From: Pseudomonadota bacterium | GTDB taxonomy: Bacteria; Pseudomonadota; Alphaproteobacteria; Ferrovibrionales; Ferrovibrionaceae | Assembly: GCA_021793055.1 (NCBI GenBank) | Contig: JAJYTL010000051.1 | Location: 1-13,895 of the forward strand | Direction of reading: 5' to 3' | Length of the DNA: 13,895 nt | Shown here: piece after piece, positions 7,100 through 13,895 of the stretch | Layout: each line of letters starts with the position of its first letter | Numbering within the stretch: the stretch's first letter is position 1 | Translations under genes and position numbers: made by a program | The notes under the pieces: generated by a model | The model's input: only the letters and a program-made list of their open reading frames with translations | Told to the model about the DNA's origin: nothing | Database searches by the model: none

Positions 7100-7867
7100 C
7101 TAGGGCTGCGGCCCGGCCTCGGCGATGCCGAGGAAGATGCGGTTCCAGGTCGGCGCCACCAGGATCTCGTTGAAACAGACATGCGGCGGCGTCTCGGCGA
7201 GGAACAGGATCGTCCGGCCCATGTCCTCGGCCTGCAACATGCGGGCAGTATCCTCGGGCGAGGGCGGCTTCGGCCGGTTTTTCAGGATCGGCGTCGCGAC
7301 CTCGCCGGGGCAGAGCGCGGTGGCGCGGATACCATTGCCGCATTCCTCCATGTTGAGCGACATGGTGAGCGCGACGACGCCGTGCTTCGCCGCCGTATAG
7401 GCGGCGCCGGTAAGGCCCGAGACGAAACGCCCGGCCCAGGACGAGACGTTGATCACCAGGCCGTCCTTCTGCGCCCGCATCGACGGCAGCACGGCGGCGA
7501 TGCAATAGCGCGTGCCGTTCAGGTTGATGTCGATCACCTGGTCCCAGCCGGCCGTGCCCATGTCGGCCCAGCGGCGCTGCGGCAGATTGAGGCCAGCGCT
7601 GTTGACGAGAATGTCGACGCGGCCATGGCGGCCGATAATGTCCTTAGCAACCCGCTCGACGGCGGCCGAATCCGCGACGTCGAGCGCCGCCGCCTCGGCA
7701 CTGCCGCTGGCCGCCTTGATCTCCGCCGTCACCGCGTCGAGCGGCTCCGCCCGGCGCCCCGAAAGCACGACATGGGCGCCCGCCTTGGCCAGCGCCTGCG
7801 CCCCAGCCAGACCGATGCCGCTGCCGGCGCCGGTGATCCAAGCGATCTTTCCGTTCAATCCCGCCAT
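7100..7867 (-). CDS. NAD(P)-dependent short-chain dehydrogenase/reductase
   Basis: A classical SDR of 255 residues. The Rossmann motif TGAGSGIG is at 12-19 and SGRR at 36-39; the paired arginines favour NADP(H). NSAG (89-92) replaces the common NNAG. The catalytic residues are Asn115 (DINLNG), Ser142/Ser143 (NVSSWAG) and Tyr157/Lys161 (YTAAK). PGEVATP (187-193) follows as in most of the family. The start is the ATG at 7867 with AGAGGG five bases upstream; an open frame reaches further back to 8011 but runs into ettA and is not coding. ettA ends 35 bases upstream on the same strand, so both may share a transcript. The substrate is unknown; such enzymes reduce or oxidise many alcohols, ketones and 3-hydroxyacyl compounds. 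Confidence 0.92.
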   Translation of the reverse strand: MAGLNGKIAWITGAGSGIGLAGAQALAKAGAHVVLSGRRAEPLDAVTAEIKAASGSAEAAALDVADSAAVERVAKDIIGRHGRVDILVNSAGLNLPQRRWADMGTAGWDQVIDINLNGTRYCIAAVLPSMRAQKDGLVINVSSWAGRFVSGLTGAAYTAAKHGVVALTMSLNMEECGNGIRATALCPGEVATPILKNRPKPPSPEDTARMLQAEDMGRTILFLAETPPHVCFNEILVAPTWNRIFLGIAEAGPQP

Positions 7868-7902
7868 CTTTCCCTCTTTTGCATGCCGCCGCCGCGCCGC
7901 GT

Positions 7903-9585
7903 TCAGCTTCGGTGCAACGGCTTGTAGCGCAGCCGATGCGGCTGTTCCGCCTCGCCGCCGAGGCGGCGCTTCTTGTCGGCTTCGTAATCCTGGAAATTGC
8001 CCTGGAGCCACTCGACGTGGCTCTCACCCTCGAACACCAGCATGTGGGTGGCGATGCGGTCGAGGAACCAACGGTCGTGACTGGTCACCATGACGGCGCC
8101 GGCGAAGGAGAGCAACGCTTCCTCGAGCGCGCGCAGCGTGTCGACGTCGAGATCGTTGGTCGGCTCATCGAGCATGAGCAGGTTGGCCCCGGACTTCAGC
8201 ACCTTGGCGAGATGTACGCGGTTGCGTTCGCCGCCCGAGAGGTCAGCCACGCGCTTTTGCTGATCCGCGCCCTTGAAATTGAAGCTCGCGCAATAGGCAC
8301 GGCTTTGCACCTCGCGCCGGCCCAGCATGATGACGTCGAGGCCGCCCGAGATTTCCTCCCAGACCGTGGCCTTGGGATTCAAGGTCTCGCGCGATTGATC
8401 GACATAACCGAGCACCACCGTGTCGCCGAGGCGAAGCGTTCCAGCATCGGGCTTTTCCTGGCCAGCAATGAGCCGGAAGAGCGTCGTCTTGCCGGCGCCG
8501 TTGGGGCCGACGATGCCGACGACGCCGCCCGGCGGAATCAGGAACGAGAGGTTCTCGAACAGAAGCCGCTCGCCGTATCCCTTGGCGATGCCCTCGGCCT
8601 GCACCACCACGTCGCCAAGCCGCGGCCCCGGCGGAATGACGATCTGCGCCGTCTGCGCCACCGCTTCGGCGGCTTCGGCGGCGAGCGTGTTATAGGCGTT
8701 GATGCGGGCCTGGCCCTTGGCGTGGCGCGCCTTGGGCGCGGTGCGAATCCACTCAAGCTCGCGCTGCAGGCTCTTCTGGCGCGCCTCCTCGGTCTTGGCC
8801 TCCTGTTCGAGGCGCTTCGCCTTGGCCTCGAGCCAGCTCGAATAATTGCCCTCGTGCGGGATGCCGCGGCCGCGATCGAGTTCGAGAATCCATCCCACCA
8901 CGTTGTCGAGGAAATAGCGGTCGTGGGTGACGATGACGGCGGTGCCGGGATAATCCTTGAGATAGCGTTCGAGCCAGGCGACGGATTCGGCATCGAGATG
9001 GTTGGTGGGCTCGTCGAGCAGCAGAAGATCGGGCCGGCTCAACAACAGCCGGCAGAGCGCGACGCGGCGGCGCTCGCCGCCCGACAAGGTGCCGACGACC
9101 GCATCCTCCGGCGGGCAGCGTAGCGCGTCCATGGCGATCTCGACGTTGCGCTGCAGATCCCAGGCGCCGGCGGCCTCGATCTTGTCCTGCACATCCGCCT
9201 GCTCGGCGATCAGCGCCGTCATGGCGTCGTCGTCCATCGGCTCGCCGAGCTTCATGCTGAGCGCCTCGAAGCGCTCGAGCAGCGCCGCCGTCTCCTTGAC
9301 GCCCTCCATCACCACGGCGAGGACGGTGCTGTCGGGATCGAGCGCCGGCTCCTGCGGCAGATAGCCGACGGCGAGCCCTTCGGCGGCCCAGGCCTCGCCC
9401 TGATATTCCTCGTCGACCCCGGCCATGATGCGCAGCAGCGTCGACTTGCCGGCGCCGTTGGCGCCGAGCACGCCAATCTTGGCGCCGGGCAGGAAGCTCA
9501 GCCAGACGTCCTTCAATACCTGACGCCCGCCCGGATAGGTGCGCGTCAGACCCTTCATCACATAGACGTATTGGACGGACGACAT
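7903..9585 (-). CDS. ettA: Energy-dependent translational throttle protein EttA (ABC-F)
   Basis: A soluble twin-ATPase of about 560 residues that binds the ribosomal E site and gates the first elongation step according to the ATP/ADP ratio. Two nucleotide-binding domains are visible. The first has GANGAGKST (42-50), LSGGERRRVAL (167-177) and LLLLDEPTNHLD (187-198). The second has GPNGAGKTT (360-368), LSGGERNRVHL (450-460) and LLMLDEPTNDLD (469-480). The charged linker between them (about 242-315) is the region that contacts P-site tRNA. There are no membrane segments. The N-terminus QYVYVMKGLTRTYPGGRQVLKD and the YK-containing C-terminus match EttA rather than Uup or YheS. I start at the ATG at 9585 by comparison with E. 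coli EttA; an ATG four codons earlier (9597) is possible, and the ribosome site is poor either way. The terminator of acs ends about 16 bases upstream. Confidence 0.96.
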   Translation of the reverse strand: MSSVQYVYVMKGLTRTYPGGRQVLKDVWLSFLPGAKIGVLGANGAGKSTLLRIMAGVDEEYQGEAWAAEGLAVGYLPQEPALDPDSTVLAVVMEGVKETAALLERFEALSMKLGEPMDDDAMTALIAEQADVQDKIEAAGAWDLQRNVEIAMDALRCPPEDAVVGTLSGGERRRVALCRLLLSRPDLLLLDEPTNHLDAESVAWLERYLKDYPGTAVIVTHDRYFLDNVVGWILELDRGRGIPHEGNYSSWLEAKAKRLEQEAKTEEARQKSLQRELEWIRTAPKARHAKGQARINAYNTLAAEAAEAVAQTAQIVIPPGPRLGDVVVQAEGIAKGYGERLLFENLSFLIPPGGVVGIVGPNGAGKTTLFRLIAGQEKPDAGTLRLGDTVVLGYVDQSRETLNPKATVWEEISGGLDVIMLGRREVQSRAYCASFNFKGADQQKRVADLSGGERNRVHLAKVLKSGANLLMLDEPTNDLDVDTLRALEEALLSFAGAVMVTSHDRWFLDRIATHMLVFEGESHVEWLQGNFQDYEADKKRRLGGEAEQPHRLRYKPLHRS

Positions 9586-9600
9586 GCACCATTCCATCGC

Positions 9601-9648
9601 AAACAAAAAACGAGGCCGCCCGAACCAGATCGGAAATGCGGCCTCGTT
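9601..9648 (-). terminator. Strong intrinsic terminator after acs, abutting ettA
   Basis: On the minus strand an 11-base stem, AACGAGGCCGC (9648-9638) with GCGGCCTCGTT (9619-9609), closes an 18-base loop and is followed by a T-rich tract (TTTTTTGTTT, 9610-9601). This is a textbook intrinsic terminator for transcripts coming from acs. The T-tract ends about 16 bases before the chosen ettA start codon. Confidence 0.85.
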
Positions 9649-9663
9649 CTATCTAGCGGTTCA

Positions 9664-9689
9664 CCGGCCGGCGCGCAACCGCCGGCCGG
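9664..9689. other. 10-base-pair GC hairpin in the acs 3' region
   Basis: CCGGCCGGCG (9664-9673) pairs perfectly with CGCCGGCCGG (9680-9689) around a 6-base loop. It lies between the acs stop codon and the terminator, so it probably forms in the acs mRNA 3' end. There it could protect against exonucleases. No T-run adjoins it. Confidence 0.5.
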
Positions 9690-9715
9690 CCTTCGGGCTT
9701 CGCCGCGACGGCGGG

Positions 9716-11767
<2,052 letters not shown>

Positions 11768-12090
11768 GTCTTCCTCCCGTGATCCTGACGCGGGTCTTCC
11801 GAAGCGCAACCCGACGGTATTTGCGACAACTCGCTCGTGGCGCCCAATTGGACTTTTGGGCTTTCTTGTTGAAGCGTCAGCGAGTCTTAACACGACTCGC
11901 CAAGGCCTGAAAAGCGACCGCCGGAGCTACGGGCAAGATCATGAAACCGCCCGCCTATCCGGCCTCGACGGGGGCCCCGGTGCCGGCTTCGGGAAGCGCC
12001 CCCCGGAGACATCGGCCGGCGCGTGAGCCGTCCGGCCCACTGCCGTGATGCCCCGGGGGGCGTCGCCCTTGCGTTACGCCAGCCTGCCGA
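11768..12090. promoter_or_regulatory. satP-acs gap with two adjacent hairpins in the acs leader
   Basis: No gene is convincing in this 323-base gap. Two inverted repeats lie 75-133 bases before the acs start. One is GCCCAA (11842-11847) with TTGGGC (11856-11861), an 8-base loop. The other is GCGAGTC (11880-11886) with GACTCGC (11894-11900), a 7-base loop. They may be operator sites or leader structures. The distal half next to satP is G/C-rich with several short overlapping inverted repeats around 12040-12068 but no U-tract, so I cannot place a satP terminator. The size of the gap suggests that acs has its own promoter. Confidence 0.4.
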
Positions 12091-12654
12091 TCAGCTGCTG
12101 AACGGCCCGACAGGCAACACGGTGCGGCCGTAATCGCCGTTGATGACCTCGGCGGCCGACAGATAAGCCGCGAGGGCGGCGCAGACCAGCCCAACATAGC
12201 CGCCGAGCACGTGGATTCCGCCAAGGTTGAACCAGGCCCCGATCGCCAGCAGAACGAAGGTGATCCACAAGGTCAGGAACACGAGCTGCAACGCCATGTT
12301 GTGACGGAAGGTCGCAATCCACATGTAAAACGTGAAGACACCCCAAACGAAGAGGTACCAGCCAATGAAGGCCCCCGGCACGCCCTGGACGCCGAAGATC
12401 TTGAAGATGGCCGCGAACGACCACCAGAAGAAGCCGTAACTGAGGAACGCGACGGTGGCGAACGTATTGCCGCGGAAATAAGCCAGGGTTCCGGCAAAGA
12501 CCTGGGCGGCGCCGCCATAGGCCAGCGCCATGGCCAAGATGACGGGCATGCTCTTTTCGTCGAACCAGCCCGCGTTAACCATGCTAAGCAGCCAGGTGGT
12601 CGTCGCGAAGCCGATCAAGCCGAGCGGCGCCGGATTGGCGAGTTTGCCTTCCAT
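12091..12654 (-). CDS. satP: Acetate/succinate uptake transporter, GPR1/FUN34/YaaH family
   Basis: An inner-membrane protein of 187 residues that takes up acetate (and in E. coli succinate) with protons. The signature NPAPLGLIGFATTT occupies 7-20. Six hydrophobic segments are visible at about 12-30, 37-57, 68-87, 95-115, 121-142 and 147-167. The C-terminus has AEVINGDYGRTVLPVG (168-183), which closely follows E. coli SatP. The start is the ATG at 12654, seven bases after GGAGG; an open frame runs back to 12771 but has no family match there. Its neighbour acs lies downstream on the same strand, so uptake and activation of acetate are encoded together. Upstream is a long non-coding stretch that should contain its promoter. 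Confidence 0.95.
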   Translation of the reverse strand: MEGKLANPAPLGLIGFATTTWLLSMVNAGWFDEKSMPVILAMALAYGGAAQVFAGTLAYFRGNTFATVAFLSYGFFWWSFAAIFKIFGVQGVPGAFIGWYLFVWGVFTFYMWIATFRHNMALQLVFLTLWITFVLLAIGAWFNLGGIHVLGGYVGLVCAALAAYLSAAEVINGDYGRTVLPVGPFSS

Positions 12655-12701
12655 TGTTATTCCTCCATGACGGTGGTTGCGATGTGACCACGTTTGTTCT
12701 G

Positions 12702-12722
12702 GTGTTCCGGATTGTGTTCCGG
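12702..12722. promoter_or_regulatory. Direct repeat of GTGTTCCGG with a 12-base period in the satP leader
   Basis: GTGTTCCGG occurs at 12702-12710 and again at 12714-12722, separated by ATT. A weaker relative, TGTTCTGG, lies just before at 12695-12702. The repeats are 41-68 bases upstream of the satP start codon, a place where an activator or repressor could bind. The 12-base period is close to one helical turn, so both copies lie nearly on the same DNA face. No known regulator motif is claimed. Confidence 0.35.
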
Positions 12723-12863
12723 TTTGCCGAAGCGGCGGGTTAAGATCCCGCCTCCGCGCGAAACGCGGCACAGGGGCGCCTTTCCGTTTCGGATCAGACG
12801 CCGCTGCCGGTCCCGAACAGGATTGTGCGATCGCGGAGCAGCGTCCGCGAGCACCAAGGCGTT

Positions 12864-12881
12864 ATCTCTCTGGTGAGAGAT
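12864..12881. promoter_or_regulatory. 18-base palindrome upstream of satP
   Basis: ATCTCTC (12864-12870) and GAGAGAT (12875-12881) are perfect inverted arms around TGGT. The palindrome lies about 210 bases before the satP start codon. The symmetry and size fit an operator for a dimeric helix-turn-helix protein; it could also form a short hairpin. No T-run adjoins it. Confidence 0.4.
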
Positions 12882-12955
12882 TATTTCGATTGATGTTCTC
12901 CCCCCCCCTCATCCACGGTCGGCGCGTCGGAGCTTGGCGTCGCGACGAGCCACGC

Positions 12956-12991
12956 AAAAATCAGGCGAGCGTCTTCGGCAAAAAACCTGAT
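12956..12991 (-). terminator. Weak candidate terminator in the livF-satP gap
   Basis: On the minus strand ATCAGG (12991-12986) can pair with CCTGAT (12965-12960), and TTTTTG follows (12960-12955). The stem is only six pairs and the loop is 20 bases with its own T-run, so this is marginal. If real, it would end transcripts from the livF operon, whose last gene stops about 340 bases earlier. Confidence 0.25.
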
Positions 12992-13328
12992 CACGATACG
13001 GACTGACGGTACGAGACTCTGCGACCGGAGCGTGTCGTTCGGTGCCACCGGCCACCTGAGAATTGTCCCATTTTGGTCGAACCGTTGCAAGTGCCGAAAA
13101 ATTCGGCGCACAGCGCGAATTTTGCACACGCCACCCGGGGCGGCCGGCGCCGGGAGGACGGCAAAAACCCGGCGAAAGCGGTACGGCGCGGGGCAGATTG
13201 AACTTCGGGCAAGCGCGCGATCCCGAACGGCAGTTCCACTTTTCGGGCTCATGCTCCCGGCGGTTGGGGGAAGCGCCGGATGATTTGCAGAATGATTTTG
13301 GGGCGGACCGAGCCGAAATCGACGCGCG

Positions 13329-13895
13329 CTAGACGCCGAGGTGCTTGTGCATGGTCTCGGTATCGGCCCGGAGGGCGGCGCTGGTCCCTTCCCACACCAT
13401 GTGGCCGTTGTTGAGAACGTAACAGCGCTGCGCCAGACTCAAGGCGGCGGCCACGTTCTGCTCGACGATGATGATGGTGCGGCCTTCCTCGGCGAGAAAG
13501 CGACAGACATCGATAAGATCGCGCACGATCAAGGGCGCCAGGCCCTCGAAGGGCTCGTCGAGAAGGATAAGCCGGGCGTCGCGGATGAGCGCGCGGGCGA
13601 TGGCGAGCATCTGCTGCTCGCCGCCGGAAAGCTCGTTGCCGTGGTTTTTCCGCCGCTCGGCAAGCCGCGGGAATATCTCGAAAATTCGAGACAGACTCCA
13701 GCGCTGCGGCGCCGAGAGCGCCGCCAGTTCCAGGTTCTCCTCGACCGTGAGCGCGCCGATGATGCGCCGTTCCTCGGGCACCAGTTGCACGCCGACGCGG
13801 GCGATCTGATAGGGCTGCAACCCCTGCACCGGCTTGCCGTGGACGCGGATGGTTCCCGACTGCGGCGCCATCACGCCCATGATGGTCTTCAGCGT
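13329..13895 (-). CDS. livF: Branched-chain amino acid-type ABC transporter ATPase LivF, 5' end outside window
   Basis: The frame is open to the right edge of the window, so only the last 188 residues are seen. The Walker A motif and about 45-50 N-terminal residues lie outside; the visible part begins TLKTIMGVMAPQSG, which directly follows the Walker A lysine helix in the family. VPEERRIIGALTVEENL, the ABC signature LSGGEQQMLAIARAL, Walker B LILLDEPFEGLAP and the switch histidine position replaced by Gln in IIIVEQNV are all typical of LivF. These proteins energise uptake of leucine, isoleucine, valine or related amides at the inner membrane together with LivG, LivH, LivM and a periplasmic binding protein. 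Those partners would lie to the right. UrtE (urea) is a close relative, and substrate cannot be settled from this part. The TAG stop is at 13331-13329. Confidence 0.9.
   Translation of the reverse strand, partial: TLKTIMGVMAPQSGTIRVHGKPVQGLQPYQIARVGVQLVPEERRIIGALTVEENLELAALSAPQRWSLSRIFEIFPRLAERRKNHGNELSGGEQQMLAIARALIRDARLILLDEPFEGLAPLIVRDLIDVCRFLAEEGRTIIIVEQNVAAALSLAQRCYVLNNGHMVWEGTSAALRADTETMHKHLGV

Larger units (their letters stand above)
12655..13328. other. Gene-free 674-base region between livF and satP
   Basis: I find no convincing gene on either strand: the short frames here lack good ribosome sites and recognisable protein sequence. It is less G/C-rich than its surroundings and holds A-runs at 12956-12960 and 12980-12985 and a run of nine C (12900-12908). 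It also contains the direct repeat at 12702-12722 and the palindrome at 12864-12881, which are listed separately. Other hairpins are GGCGGG/CCCGCC (12734-12752) and GCCGAA/TTCGGC (13093-13107). It should contain the satP promoter and the end of the livF transcript. A small RNA gene cannot be excluded. Confidence 0.5.

Noticed and set aside
11941..12048. A 35-codon plus-strand frame in the satP-acs gap
   Set aside because: It is Pro/Ala/Arg-rich, has a GGAG about 14 bases away at best, and nothing supports translation.
12881..13252. A 123-codon minus-strand frame in the livF-satP gap
   Set aside because: GGGAG lies almost against the start codon, the composition is Arg/Ala/Pro-rich and I recognise nothing in it; also it contains the A-runs and C tract of the non-coding region.

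Overview
This window looks like an ordinary stretch of chromosome from a high-GC alphaproteobacterium. The evidence is the strongly G/C-biased third codon positions, the alphaproteobacterial flavour of the proteins (a DmdC-type acyl-CoA dehydrogenase, a Sua5 with its C-terminal domain, EttA, a LivF ATPase), and one GATCATGC-ended extragenic palindrome of a kind I associate with Hyphomicrobiales and relatives. I cannot name a genus. I see no tRNA, rRNA, CRISPR array, insertion sequence, phage or plasmid gene.

Layout. At the left edge a DmdC-like acyl-CoA dehydrogenase (12-1811, minus) diverges from a plus-strand run: sua5 (1961-2905), a PhzF-family gene (2932-3723) and an FAD-linked 2-hydroxyacid dehydrogenase of the GlcD/D-2-hydroxyglutarate dehydrogenase type (3811-5229). 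The PhzF gene carries an in-frame TAG at its seventh codon but is otherwise intact. The plus-strand run meets a minus-strand run at 5230-5237. Read in its own 5' to 3' direction, the minus-strand run is: the end of a LivF-type ATPase (cut by the right edge), about 670 bases without a gene, satP (acetate/succinate uptake), acs (AMP-forming acetyl-CoA synthetase), ettA (translational throttle ABC-F ATPase), a short-chain dehydrogenase, a crotonase-fold enoyl-CoA hydratase/isomerase-like protein, and an SMP-30/gluconolactonase-like protein.

How the genes fit together. satP and acs form a recognisable acetate module: SatP brings acetate in and Acs activates it to acetyl-CoA. The acyl-CoA dehydrogenase, crotonase and short-chain dehydrogenase are general acyl-CoA and hydroxyacyl metabolism enzymes; they are close together but not in one operon. 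The crotonase and SMP-30 genes are tightly coupled (13 bases apart). ettA and the dehydrogenase are separated by 35 bases. sua5 makes the threonylcarbamoyl group of tRNA t6A and is a housekeeping gene.

The points most worth a second look are the premature amber codon in the PhzF gene, a strong intrinsic terminator whose U-tract ends only about 16 bases before the ettA start codon, the replaced active-site glutamates in the crotonase, and several palindromes or paired hairpins in the regulatory gaps at 1812-1960, 7047-7086, 11842-11900 and 12655-13328. I did not find a convincing undescribed multi-gene system here.
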